Position numbers and translations under genes: made by a program | Assembly (NCBI RefSeq): GCF_001426185.1 | Contig: NZ_LMRP01000003.1 | Span: forward strand, 434,001-498,000 | From: Rhodococcus sp. Leaf247 | GTDB lineage: Bacteria > Actinomycetota > Actinomycetes > Mycobacteriales > Mycobacteriaceae | Reading direction: 5' to 3' | Length of the DNA stretch: 64,000 nt | Shown here: positions 55,901 to 62,284 of the stretch, in pieces | How positions within the stretch are numbered: the first letter of the stretch is position 1 | Layout of the letters: each line of letters starts with the position of its first letter | The notes under the pieces: generated by a model | Databases searched by the model: none | Told to the model about the DNA's origin: nothing | What the model saw: the letters and a program-made list of their open reading frames with translations, nothing else

Positions 55901-58900
55901 GTCAAGATCCGAGGGTTCCGCATCGAGCTCGGCGAGATCGACGCTGCTCTGACCAGCGTCGAGAACGTCGGGTTCGCCCACACGATCGTCCACACCGACG
56001 AGGCCGGTCAGCGCTCCCTGGCCTCCTACGTCGTTCCGGCGGCCGGCTCCGACATCGACACGGACGCAACGCTCGACGCGGTCCGAGCTGTCCTACCGGC
56101 CCACATGGTCCCCGCGTCGCTCACCACACTGGAGTCGATCCCGCTGACCCCGGTCGGCAAGCTCGACGTACGCGCCCTGCCGGTTCCGGCCGTCACCGCG
56201 TCCACCACGGTGCACGAGTCGCCCGCAACGGACCTCGAGCGCACCGTCGCCGATGTCGTGTCCGTCGTACTCGGTACCGGTGAGCCGGTCGGCCGCGGCG
56301 ACAGCTTCTTCGAGCTCGGCGGCAACTCGCTGCTCGCCACTCGGGTGGCATCGCGGCTCGGATCCGAACTGGGAGTTCGTGTCCCGGTCCGCGCTCTCTT
56401 CGAGCACACGACGGTGGCCGCGCTCGCTGCGCACATCGGCACGCTGGCCGCATCGGTCGGCCCGATCCTGCAGGCCGGTCCCCGTCCGGATGTCGTGCCG
56501 CTCTCCTCGGCGCAGCAGCGTCTGTGGTTCCTCAACCGCTTCGACGCGACATCGGGTGCCTACAACGTTCCGTTCGCCGTCCGACTGACAGGACCGCTGG
56601 ACGTCGGTGCGCTGGAGATGTCCCTGAACGACCTCGTGGAGCGCCACGAGATCCTGCGCACGGTTTACCCGGATTCGGCTGCCGGTCCGCACCAGGTCGT
56701 GCTGTCACCGGACGAGGTGTCGGTACGACTGGACCCGGCCACGATCACCGAGAACGACGTCACCGCCTCGGTCGTCGCGTCCGCTTCGGGGGGATTCGAC
56801 GTCACGACCGAGGCCCCGCTGCGGGTGCGACTGTTCGAGATCGACGAGGTGACTCACGTACTCGTCGTCACGCTGCACCACATCGCCGCCGACGGATGGT
56901 CGTTGGCCCCCCTCGCCGCCGACATGATGACGGCCTACTCCGCACGGACGCAGGGGCACCCGCCGACGGCGGACGCCCTTCCGGTCCAGTACGCCGATTA
57001 CGCACTATGGCAACGTGATCGACTCGGATCCGACTCCGATCCGACCAGTCTGCTGTCCTCCCAACTGGCCTACTGGACGTCCGCACTGTCCGGCGCGCCG
57101 GACCGCATCGACATCCCGACGGATCGCCCAAGACCGGGTACACCGTCCTATCGCGGTGCGACGGCATCCGCTGCCGTCGGCGCGGACACCCATCGCCGAC
57201 TCCTCGACCTCGCACGGGACGAGAACTCGACGCTGTTCATCGCCGTGCACACCGCACTCGCGATCGTCCTCGGACGCCTTGCCGGTCGATTCGACACCAC
57301 CGTCGGCACAGCCGTGGCCGGCCGCGGCGAGGAAGCGCTCGATCGACTCGTCGGCATGTTCGTCAACACCCTCGTTCTCCGGACGAGAGTGTCACCCGCG
57401 TCCACGCTCGTCGACGCGATGCGTCATGTCCGACGTGTCGACCTCGATGCCTTCGCACACCCGGACGTGCCGTTCGAGCGACTGGTGGACGTCCTGCACC
57501 CGCAGCGGACAGCGAGCCACCATCCGCTGTTCCAGGTCATGCTCTCCCTGCGTGACGACATGCCCACGTCCGCCCACATGGGCGACGTGCAGGTCGACGC
57601 CGCCGAGGTGGACGTCGCGATCGCCAAGTTCGACATCCAGTTCACGATCACCGATCACCGGACGCACGACCGCGCGCCTGCCGGTCTGACCGTCACGGCC
57701 GACTACGCGACGGACCTGTTCGACGCATCGACCGTCGAGGCAATGCTCGAACGTCTCGTCAACGTGCTCGCGGTGCTCGCCACCGAACCGGACCGCACCG
57801 TCGGGCGGGTCGAGATGCTGACCACCGCGGAGCGCGCTCGCCTGGTGCCCGTCCACGGCACGGAGACGGACCCCGACCCGAGGTTGTCGCTCGCCGAGAT
57901 CTTCGAGCGCTCCGCGCACCGGTTCCCGGACCGCGTCGCGGTGGAGTTCGCCGGGTCGTCGATGACCTACGAGGACCTCGACCGCCGGTCCAATGCTCTC
58001 GCACGCGCGCTGATACGTCGAGGCGTCGGGCCGGAGACGCTCGTCGCTCTGGGGTCGACGCGGTCGTTCGCGTCCCTGATCGGCGTTCTCGCGGTGGCGA
58101 AGGCCGGCGCCGCGTTCCTGCCCGTCGACCCCACGTACCCGGTCGACCGTGTGCAGCACATGCTCACCGACTCGCACGCGGCTCGTGGTCTCACCACACT
58201 CGAGCACCGGTCGACGTTCGACGGTGTGGCATCGACACAGTGGATCGTCGTCGACGACGACGAGATCACCACCGAGTTGGCAGGCACGTCGTCGGAACCC
58301 CTGGTCCCGGCGGAACTGCTCGGCACCGCGTCCCTGGCGAATCCCGCCTACGTCATCTACACCTCGGGATCGACGGGAGTTCCCAAGGGCGTCGTCGTCA
58401 CGCACGGCGGCATCTCCAACTTCGCCGGCGAACTGCGGGATCGTTTCGATGTCGATGCCACCTCACGGGTATTGCACTTCGCCACACCGAGTTTCGACGC
58501 CGCGGTCATGGACCAGCTCTTCGCCTACGGTTCCGGCGCGACACTGGTCGTGTCCCCGCCCGGGGTGTACGGGGGCCGCGAACTGTCCGAGCTGCTGGGC
58601 TCCGAACGGATCACCCACGCATTCGTCACCACCGCGGCGCTGTCCACCGCGGACCCGGCGCGGGCGACGTCGTTGCGCCACATCCTCGTCGGAGGTGAGG
58701 CGTGCCCGCCCGAGCTCGTGGAACGGTGGGCACTCGGACGTCGTCTCTACAACGTCTACGGTCCTACCGAGACGACGATCGTCACGACGATCAGTGCACC
58801 GATGCAACCGAAGGCACCCGTCACCATCGGCGGACCGATCCGCGGCGTCGCCGCCCAGGTCCTGGACCGTCAGCTCGAACCCGTGCCCTTCGGTGTCGTC

Positions 58901-60460
58901 GGCGAGCTGTACCTCGCCGGGCCCGAGCTCGCTCGGGGCTATCTCGGCCGCGCCGCTTTGACGTCCGACCGGTTCGTGGCCGATCCGCACGGCAAGCCGG
59001 GTGAGCGGATGTACCGCACCGGCGACTTGGTGCGCTGGCGGTTCTCACCGGACGCCGACCCGAGCCTCGTCTACGTGGGCCGCTCCGATCACCAGGTCAA
59101 GGTCCGAGGCTTCCGCATCGAACTGGGCGAGATCGACGCCGCGTTCGACGCCCACGACGGCGTCGACTTCTCGACCACGATGGGCCACGTTCTCCCGTCG
59201 GGGGACACCGCCCTGGTGTCCTACGTTCTGCGACACAGCCATTCGGCTGTCGACGCCGCGTCGCTGCGTCGACACCTGCAGGAACGACTTCCCGCCTACA
59301 TGGTCCCGCAGTCGATCACGCTGCTCGACGAGCTGCCGTTGACGGCCGTCGGAAAGCTCGATCGCCGTGCACTGCCGGCCCCGGTCTTCGCCGTGAACGG
59401 TGAGCATCGCGAGCCCGTGACGGAGACCGAACGAGCAGTCTGCGCGATCTACCAGGACGTGTTGGGAGCTCACGGAGTCGGACTGGACGACAACTTCTTC
59501 GAGCTCGGCGGCACCTCGCTGGTGGGTACGCGCGTCGTCGCGCGGCTCGAGGAGGCACTCGGGGCGACGGTGCCCATGCAGTGGTTGTTCACCGATTCGA
59601 CACCGGCCGCGCTCGCACAGCGGATCGACGAGAATGCACACCTGTCCGCCGACGAAGTGACCGCGACGGCGACAGGATCACTGGAGATGGTGTTGCCGTT
59701 GCGCCCGCAGGGCACCGCGTCACCCGTGTTCTGCATCCACCCCGCATTCGGGCTCTCGTGGAGTTACAGCGGACTCCTGGCGCACGTCGACGCCGATCAA
59801 CCGGTCTACGGGCTGCAGTCGCCGGTCATCTCGGGTCGCACCGAGGAGTTCGGGACGATGGAGGAGCTGGCTCGGTACTACGTCCGCGAGATCCGGTCGA
59901 TCCAGCCGCACGGACCGTACAACCTGCTCGGGTGGTCCCTGGGCGGTCTGATCGCGCACGCGATGACCGTCGAACTGCAGAGAGTGGGGGAGAAGGTCGG
60001 GACCCTGACGATGCTCGACAGCTACGTGCTGGCCGACGAGTACCTGGAATCGACACCGTCGGTGCGGGACCTCGTCCACGAGTTCACCGGTCACGAGCTT
60101 CCCGACGGTGTCGAACTCACGGTGGCCGACGCGGCGGCAGCGCTGGGTGACGAGCGGAGCGGCGCGGCCGCGGCACTGACTGTCGACACCCTCGAGCGCC
60201 TGTACGCCGGTTACGTGAACGGGACGACGCTGGCGCACGGGTACGAACCCGGTGTCGCCGAGTGCGATGTCCTCTTCTTCAGTGCCGTCGACGACGAGGT
60301 GAACAGAAAGGACCTGCGGCGAACGGCCTCCGCGTGGCGTCGCCACGTGACGGGCGGAATCTTCGACTACGCCGTCCCGTGCTCCCACACGGCGATGACG
60401 GACCCCGAAGCCCTCGCCGTCATGGGGCCGGTCGTCGCCCGCCATCTCGGCGGTCGCTGA
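46943..60460 (+). CDS. Four-module nonribosomal peptide synthetase (C-A-T x4-TE)
   Basis: A single 4505-residue enzyme predicted to build a capped tetrapeptide. Order: C1 (~20-470), A1 (~473-970), T1 (Ser1021), C2 (HHIASDG at 1203), A2, T2 (Ser2060), C3 (HHIAADG at 2245), A3, T3 (Ser3129), C4 (HHIAADG at 3312), A4, T4 (Ser4192), TE with GWSLGG (Ser4332), Asp4359 and His4482. All condensation HHxxxDG motifs and carrier-protein GG(N/T)SL serines are intact. No epimerisation, methylation or reductase domain is present. C1 has no carrier before it, so the chain begins with an acyl or aryl group delivered in trans. ATG 46943 follows GGGAG. No MbtH-like, transport or precursor gene lies nearby. Confidence 0.97.
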   Translation: MTSADNAQRTDDHRNISTASEPFPLSPAQASLWFAQKLAPEVPLTVAQYVDVQGDFDIDLLERVGAIAAAELQSGQIRLVEIDGQPYQVIDPAATVRTTRLDFRAEADPVASALQWMQDEMKNPVDLDRDPLTVNVVFRVEDHRYFWYTRMHHIAGDGYGAVTAMKRVAELYTNESAGVDTPDSKAGELSALYAAERTYRSSTRFETDREFWKDKLAGLPDSFGLADRTSSAMPSRRRINGFLGDEVGELLTAAEARFEASAAAVVAASFAAYLHRITGRRDVVLSLPVSVRTTAALRRSGGMVSNVVPIRIHITPETNLGDLVSSVTLEITGALRHQKYRHEDIRRDHGSSTMHRGFFGPMVNIMLFDWTVGLGDLVGRLHLLSSGPIEDLTFNVYNSGGGNSLNIDFEANPALYDEATLVAHHRRYMAFFENFIGRGARTRVSGLDVILPDEYEQVVTEFNATDVDVPHTTLTDLFDAQVRRTPDAAALEFRGESIDYAELKRRSSRVARALIARGVGPDSLVGVAMHRSIDLVVALYAITEAGGAYVPLDPDHPVERLEHVLDTARPTVVLTVSTQGVDLPETAVRVDVDTLDLAGVDSSPVTDDERTGSLRPESLAYVIFTSGSTGRPKGVGVSHQAIVNRLLWMQDEYGLHSGDAVLQKTPATFDVSVWEFFWPLQVGARLVVAEPDGHRDPRYLARVIADAGITTAHFVPSMLGAFTAELKAAGAGSVETLRLVFCSGEALPAETASAFRALTSAALHNLYGPTEAAVDVTYQQVTDADRVTVPIGRPVWNTALHILDARLEPVPVGTAGELYLAGEQLARGYVGRPDLTADRFVASPLAGEGSRMYRTGDLARWRADGAVEYLGRTDFQVKIRGLRIELGDVEAALVAHPSVHHAVAVAHVDERGETALIAYVAPEPGAPTGSVDVSDVTSTVGQRLPSYMVPSLLIVLPELPLSANGKVDRKALPEPVRRQSDVPSVAPRTAVERRIADTIAEVLDVPVPGVHDSFFDIGGNSLLATRVVSRLSAELGADIGIKDLFEAPTVARLADRVAHAPVSTNRAPLVPLPRPDHIPLSLAQQRLWFLNRFDAASPAYNMPFAITLDGDLDTAALESALRDVLGRHETLRTIFPDSADGPRQLVQEPADHDLTSVAVDPAALGDALRAFASRGFDVTREHPVRVRLFRTSDTGHTLAVVLHHIASDGFSFGPLATDVMTAYAARRAGGEPQWAPLDVQYADFSMWQHQVLGSEDDPTSILSTQIDYWTTRLAGLPDVLDLPTDRPRPAAPSYLGGTHDFTIDADVHTQLVGLATDASASLFMVVHAALSVLLGRLADVDDVAVGSPIAGRGDRALDPLVGMFVNTLVLRSTPAPHVPFTDLLREVRDNDLEAFARADVPFERIVDAVAPERSTSRHPLFQVVLSFENLEPVRVEMAGLVVEVGEIASDTAKFDLTLQLSERTTPDGRPGGLDARFGFARDLFDARTIESMSGRLLSVLHAVAAEPATAVGDIDIAASTDVATIVPGAAPGPTASLADILVSAARRDPAAIAVVTADATHTYGDIDAASDRLAHTLVAHGAGPESIVPICIERSVESIVATWAVAKSGAAFLPVDPRYPSDRIRAMLDDAGSTLGIASADADLPGTVRWIGVDGHDDAPVVTLPVPVRPENPAYLIFTSGSTGRPKAVVVPHRGLADFAREQVSSYDLDSSSRTLHFASPSFDASVLELLMGFAAGATVVVAGTDVFGGDALTRLLRDQRVTHAFVTPAALETVDSSDLADLRFVGVGGDVCPPALVDRWAPNRRMLNLYGPSEATVVATLTPPMRPGEQVTIGAPRRGVNVRVLDRRLRPVVAGARGELYLSGPALARGYLGQLALTSSRFVADPFGSDGDRMYRTGDVVVASATAHGTHLAFRGRADDQVKIRGHRIELAEIDATLQRHQDVDFSVTVVAGDSADAHLVSYVTVQGAPSVATLTEHVRASLPAYMVPSAVVVLDDVPLTRSGKVDRTALPTPALDVSSTYREPRTATEFAVARAFADVLGAARIGLDDNFFESGGNSLMATRVASALAASLERDVEVRTVFEAPTVGELAARLDADTGTARRVPLVAVAPIDRPALIPLSLPQQRLWFLNRFDPTSDAYNISFSVTLDGPLDIDAMQAALTDVVARHETLRTVFPESHDGPHQVVRAPEPFDLDPAPTSAGAVQDALMSFARRGFDLTVETPLRVTLLSVSETEHVLGFVLHHIAADGWSLGPLTRDVMGAYSARTRGHAPEWTPLPVQYTDFTLWQRAMLGDETDESSRAATELAFWTSTLDDLPDECTLPGDHVRPAIPTHTAGTHEFAVDPAVVSRLAEVADRNGSTVFMAMHAVVAVVLARLADTRDVVIGTPIAGRRDSALDELVGMFVGTLVLRSDVSPADTFDEVLRRVRGVDLDAFAHADLPFERIVDAVSPSRAGGRHPLVQVVLAFQSDGATSGSLDDLTVTASEIDLQRSKFDVELAVVESVSDAGERSWRFRVTYTRDLYEHSTIEAFSRRFSAVLGRVSEHPESAVGDIAMLSHDETVDLTHRVGDAPTAAVSLPELWTSAVREHPDTVAVVHDRSHGTDPSARRALTYAGLDTSTSRLARLLIDRGAGPESVVAIALGRSLESVAAMIAVAKTGAAWVPVDPRYPADRVAHMLADSGAALGITVSSDRPDDTATPVDWVLLDDADSVADIESRSANPVTDDDRISPVRLDHPAYVIFTSGSTGRPKGVAVTHRGLSSFAEVQRRRFGITESSRTLHFASPSFDASVLELLMALGAGSTMVVAPTDVYGGEEFADLVDREQVTHAFVTPAALATVDVAPGSLPTLATVVVGGDACSADLVRRWSVGRSMFNGYGPTEATIVAAVASLRADAPVTIGSPIDGVRATVLDARMHPVPVGVTGELYLSGVGVARGYLERTALTSSRFVADPFGAPGERMYRTGDVVRWTADGSLDFVGRSDTQVKIRGFRIELGEIDAALTSVENVGFAHTIVHTDEAGQRSLASYVVPAAGSDIDTDATLDAVRAVLPAHMVPASLTTLESIPLTPVGKLDVRALPVPAVTASTTVHESPATDLERTVADVVSVVLGTGEPVGRGDSFFELGGNSLLATRVASRLGSELGVRVPVRALFEHTTVAALAAHIGTLAASVGPILQAGPRPDVVPLSSAQQRLWFLNRFDATSGAYNVPFAVRLTGPLDVGALEMSLNDLVERHEILRTVYPDSAAGPHQVVLSPDEVSVRLDPATITENDVTASVVASASGGFDVTTEAPLRVRLFEIDEVTHVLVVTLHHIAADGWSLAPLAADMMTAYSARTQGHPPTADALPVQYADYALWQRDRLGSDSDPTSLLSSQLAYWTSALSGAPDRIDIPTDRPRPGTPSYRGATASAAVGADTHRRLLDLARDENSTLFIAVHTALAIVLGRLAGRFDTTVGTAVAGRGEEALDRLVGMFVNTLVLRTRVSPASTLVDAMRHVRRVDLDAFAHPDVPFERLVDVLHPQRTASHHPLFQVMLSLRDDMPTSAHMGDVQVDAAEVDVAIAKFDIQFTITDHRTHDRAPAGLTVTADYATDLFDASTVEAMLERLVNVLAVLATEPDRTVGRVEMLTTAERARLVPVHGTETDPDPRLSLAEIFERSAHRFPDRVAVEFAGSSMTYEDLDRRSNALARALIRRGVGPETLVALGSTRSFASLIGVLAVAKAGAAFLPVDPTYPVDRVQHMLTDSHAARGLTTLEHRSTFDGVASTQWIVVDDDEITTELAGTSSEPLVPAELLGTASLANPAYVIYTSGSTGVPKGVVVTHGGISNFAGELRDRFDVDATSRVLHFATPSFDAAVMDQLFAYGSGATLVVSPPGVYGGRELSELLGSERITHAFVTTAALSTADPARATSLRHILVGGEACPPELVERWALGRRLYNVYGPTETTIVTTISAPMQPKAPVTIGGPIRGVAAQVLDRQLEPVPFGVVGELYLAGPELARGYLGRAALTSDRFVADPHGKPGERMYRTGDLVRWRFSPDADPSLVYVGRSDHQVKVRGFRIELGEIDAAFDAHDGVDFSTTMGHVLPSGDTALVSYVLRHSHSAVDAASLRRHLQERLPAYMVPQSITLLDELPLTAVGKLDRRALPAPVFAVNGEHREPVTETERAVCAIYQDVLGAHGVGLDDNFFELGGTSLVGTRVVARLEEALGATVPMQWLFTDSTPAALAQRIDENAHLSADEVTATATGSLEMVLPLRPQGTASPVFCIHPAFGLSWSYSGLLAHVDADQPVYGLQSPVISGRTEEFGTMEELARYYVREIRSIQPHGPYNLLGWSLGGLIAHAMTVELQRVGEKVGTLTMLDSYVLADEYLESTPSVRDLVHEFTGHELPDGVELTVADAAAALGDERSGAAAALTVDTLERLYAGYVNGTTLAHGYEPGVAECDVLFFSAVDDEVNRKDLRRTASAWRRHVTGGIFDYAVPCSHTAMTDPEALAVMGPVVARHLGGR
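46990..50115 (+). other. NRPS module 1: EntF-like starter C, serine A, T
   Basis: C1 contains RMHHIAGDGYG at about 150-160 and EntF-like landmarks RHQKYRHEDIRRD, FGPMVNIMLFDW, LSSGPIEDL and DVILPDEYEQ. A1 reads FDVSVWEFFWP, AHFVPSML, VFCSGEALP and LYGPTEAAVDV with the A10 lysine in NGKVDRKALP, giving the ten-residue code DVWHFSLVDK. This is the serine code of EntF. Confidence 0.85.
50150..53240 (+). other. NRPS module 2: C, A of unassigned specificity, T
   Basis: A2 reads FDASVLELL, HAFVTPAAL, GVGGDVCP and LNLYGPSEATVV, giving my hand alignment DALAGGLVVK. Its A3 motif ends RPKAVVV instead of RPKGV, and the A7-A8 link RTGDVVVASATAHGTHLAFRGR lacks the usual VRW. Activity may therefore be reduced or unusual. 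Confidence 0.65.
53270..56455 (+). other. NRPS module 3: C, A of unassigned specificity, T
   Basis: A3 reads FDASVLELLM, HAFVTPAAL, VVVGGDAC and FNGYGPTEATIV, hand-aligned code DALAVGGIVK. It is close to A2 over the core (SRTLHFASPSFDASVLELLM is identical), pointing to module duplication. The A10 motif is VGKLDVRALP. Confidence 0.65.
56475..59635 (+). other. NRPS module 4: C, A of unassigned specificity, T
   Basis: A4 reads FDAAVMDQLF, HAFVTTAAL, ILVGGEACP and YNVYGPTETTIV, hand-aligned code DAMALGVIVK. It belongs to the same family as A2 and A3 but is more diverged. Confidence 0.65.
59680..60455 (+). other. NRPS terminal thioesterase
   Basis: Type I thioesterase with LPLRPQGTASPVFCIHPAFGLSWSYSGLL, PHGPYNLLGWSLGGLIAHAM and CSHTAMTDPEAL. 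The layout and motifs resemble the EntF thioesterase, which cyclises and releases. Release by hydrolysis or cyclisation cannot be told from sequence. Confidence 0.85.
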
Positions 60461-60473
60461 CCGACACACACGA

Positions 60474-60508
60474 AAGGGCCCCGGAGCATCGGATGCTCCG
60501 GGGCCCTT
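60474..60508. terminator. Bidirectional terminator between NRPS and rbpA
   Basis: A perfect 16-bp stem (AAGGGCCCCGGAGCAT at 60474-60489 with its complement at 60493-60508) and a 3-base loop CGG. A-rich and T-rich flanks on the two sides are short. It lies between two convergent genes and can serve both. Confidence 0.9.
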
Positions 60509-60526
60509 GTCGGCGTAACGGATCTG

Positions 60527-60871
60527 TCAGACGCCGGCGCCGCGGCGCTTCGCCTTGAGCAGATCCATCCGCTCCTTGAGCAGCTCTTCGAGCTCCTCGA
60601 CCGAACGACGCTCGAGCAGCATGTCCCAGTGGGTACGCGGAGGCTTGACCTTCTTGGCCTCGGGTGCGGTGCCCTCGAGCAGGGCACCCTCCATGCCGTT
60701 GCGGCACAACCAGGTTCCGGGCAGTTCCGCATCGTCGGCGAAGGGAACCTCGAACACCTCGCCGTTGTCGGTGCGGTACTTGGCCATCCGACGGGGTGCG
60801 AGATCGTGGTCGCGATCGGTCTCGTAGCTCACCGCTCCGAGTCGACTACCTCGTAATACGCGATCTGCCAT
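60527..60871 (-). CDS. rbpA: RNA polymerase-binding protein RbpA
   Basis: Actinobacterial transcription factor that binds the beta' subunit and group 1/2 sigma factors and stabilises open complexes. The 114 residues start MADRVLRGSRLGAVSYETDRDHDLAPRRMAKYRT, the N-terminal tail and core domain. The basic linker (KKVKPPRTHWDMLLERRS) and the sigma-interacting helix (VEELEELLKERMDLLKAKRRG) follow. Positions and length match Rv2050. GAGAGGA precedes the ATG. A promoter of the SigR/SigH type lies upstream, consistent with thiol-stress induction known for rbpA in Streptomyces. Confidence 0.97.
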   Translation of the reverse strand: MADRVLRGSRLGAVSYETDRDHDLAPRRMAKYRTDNGEVFEVPFADDAELPGTWLCRNGMEGALLEGTAPEAKKVKPPRTHWDMLLERRSVEELEELLKERMDLLKAKRRGAGV

Positions 60872-60949
60872 GGTGGAGTCCTCTCTCGATCGTGGAACGT
60901 ATGCGTGTCAGCGTGCACCGAGCTCGACGAACAACACGCTACGAAGAGC

Positions 60950-60979
60950 ATTAACGCACGACGCGGGTGAAACGTTCCC
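60950..60979 (-). promoter_or_regulatory. SigR/SigH-type promoter of rbpA
   Basis: On the minus strand GGGAAC is followed by 18 bp and GTTAAT, matching the GGAAT-N18-GTT consensus of the oxidative-stress sigma factors SigR/SigH in all but one base of the -35. It lies about 80 bp before the rbpA ATG. Confidence 0.65.
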
Positions 60980-61032
60980 GCACACGAACGGCCTATTCTA
61001 CCCCGTCCGGCGCTGTCGGTATCGTCACCACC

Positions 61033-61395
61033 GTGGCGGTCACCGACAGTGCGATACGAGACGGATCTGCACGCTCGCGCCGACCCGGGACCTGCGTCTG
61101 GTGTGGCCGCCCCGTCGCCGAGGTCGCCCTCGGTCGGCGACGTCGCTACTGCCGACGGTCCTGCCGACAGCGAGCCTACGAACAGCGCGAATCCGTCAAG
61201 GACACGACGATCCCGGCGGACGCGATGATCCTCAGCAACGACGAGGTCGTCGCCGCCGCGGACCGGGCGTTCGGGGTCCGCTGCGCCGCCGAGGACGTGG
61301 CTACCGCCGTGGCAGAAGGCGCGAACGCCGAGGAGCTGGCGGAACTGTGCGAACAGCTCGTAACCTTGGCCAAGGACGCCGAGCGACTGCGATGA
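61033..61395 (+). CDS. Small zinc-ribbon protein of unknown function
   Basis: A 120-residue protein with a short zinc-ribbon-like motif, CVWCGRPVAEVALGRRRRYCRRSCRQRAYEQR, where two Cys pairs (CxxC and Cx3C) could hold one zinc; the arginine-rich surroundings suggest nucleic-acid binding. The rest is acidic and helical (AAEDVATAVAEGANAEELAELCEQLVTLAKDAERL). I do not recognise a characterised homologue. GTG 61033 is preferred because TATCGT lies 7 bp upstream; an in-frame GTG at 60967 would overlap the rbpA promoter. It converges on the MpaB-like gene with 13 bp between stops. Confidence 0.65.
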   Translation: MAVTDSAIRDGSARSRRPGTCVWCGRPVAEVALGRRRRYCRRSCRQRAYEQRESVKDTTIPADAMILSNDEVVAAADRAFGVRCAAEDVATAVAEGANAEELAELCEQLVTLAKDAERLR

Positions 61396-61408
61396 CCCTC
61401 CAGGCCGA

Positions 61409-62284
61409 CTAGGCCCGGACCCCCAGATCGGTGGGGTGGTACCCGTCCGGATACCCGGGATAGGTGCGATTACGAGGATCTCGACCGGACCGCGAGACGG
61501 TCCGCTTCGGTAGTACCCGCACCAGTCCGGAGCGCATCTGCAAGGCCGCGCGGAGTGTCGAGGTGACAGCGGGGCGTGCCGGCGGGAATCCGAACGCTGC
61601 CGTCATGTCGGCGTCGATCATCGAGTGGACGGCGGTGCGGACCACCGGCCCCAGCGGCCTCGGGTACCACGATGCGAGAAGGTCACGGGTGTACTCGCCG
61701 ACCGCACGGTTGTCGTCGGAGAAGAGGAACTGCTCCCGTTCGTACCGGAGCTTGAACGCGTGGAACTCCTCGTCGGATGTCGGGATGTCCCGGATACCCA
61801 TACGGATGCCCACCTGGCGGTAGAACTCGACTCCGGCGCGGCGCTCGTTCGGACGCAGTCGGCGCCAGCCGTACCGGTCGATCCAGTCGAGGGGATCGAA
61901 CGCGAACGTCGACAGCACGTACAGCATGTCGTCGTTCGAGATGTCGTAGCGCGCGTGCATGCGGTTGACCGTGCGGAGCGACGCACGTCCGCGTTCCGAG
62001 TCGTACCCGTGCTCCACGAGTTCGCCCATCAGGAGCGCCGTGTCGTCGTACCGTTTCTGCGGGCGCTTCTCGAACTCGCCGGTCCGCCGGAGCAGGTTCG
62101 AGATCGTGGGAACACAGTACGTGCGGAAGAGGGCGAACTCGAGCGATCGCTGGTAGTCCCACGGGAATTCACACCCGGCGGTGATCTTCACGATGGTGGG
62201 GGCATCGCGCACCGGATCCAGATCGTCGATCACCTGCGCCCACCCGCCGCGCCCCCGTCGGGGCCGCGGGAGGACCGTGGTCAT
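61409..62284 (-). CDS. MpaB/DUF2236-family oxygenase-like protein
   Basis: A 291-residue member of the DUF2236 family, which includes latex-clearing protein and MpaB and often binds haem. Recognisable parts are YQRSLEFALFRTYCVPTISNLLRRTGEFEKRPQKRYDDTALLM, SLRTVNRMHARYDISNDDMLYVLSTFAFDPLDWIDRYGWRRL and SDDNRAVGEYTRDLLASWYP. Conserved histidine and arginine positions (MHARYDISND) are present. ATG 62284 overlaps the aldehyde dehydrogenase stop by 4 bp, so the two enzymes are made together and may act on the same substrate. Its reaction is unknown. Confidence 0.85.
   Translation of the reverse strand: MTTVLPRPRRGRGGWAQVIDDLDPVRDAPTIVKITAGCEFPWDYQRSLEFALFRTYCVPTISNLLRRTGEFEKRPQKRYDDTALLMGELVEHGYDSERGRASLRTVNRMHARYDISNDDMLYVLSTFAFDPLDWIDRYGWRRLRPNERRAGVEFYRQVGIRMGIRDIPTSDEEFHAFKLRYEREQFLFSDDNRAVGEYTRDLLASWYPRPLGPVVRTAVHSMIDADMTAAFGFPPARPAVTSTLRAALQMRSGLVRVLPKRTVSRSGRDPRNRTYPGYPDGYHPTDLGVRA

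Noticed and set aside
47000..60400. Many long frames antisense to the NRPS
   Set aside because: High-GC third positions create open frames on the other strand; they lack motifs and ribosome-binding sites.
46943..60460. Epimerisation domains in the NRPS
   Set aside because: Every condensation-type domain is followed by an adenylation domain; no C-like domain sits between a carrier and the next C domain.
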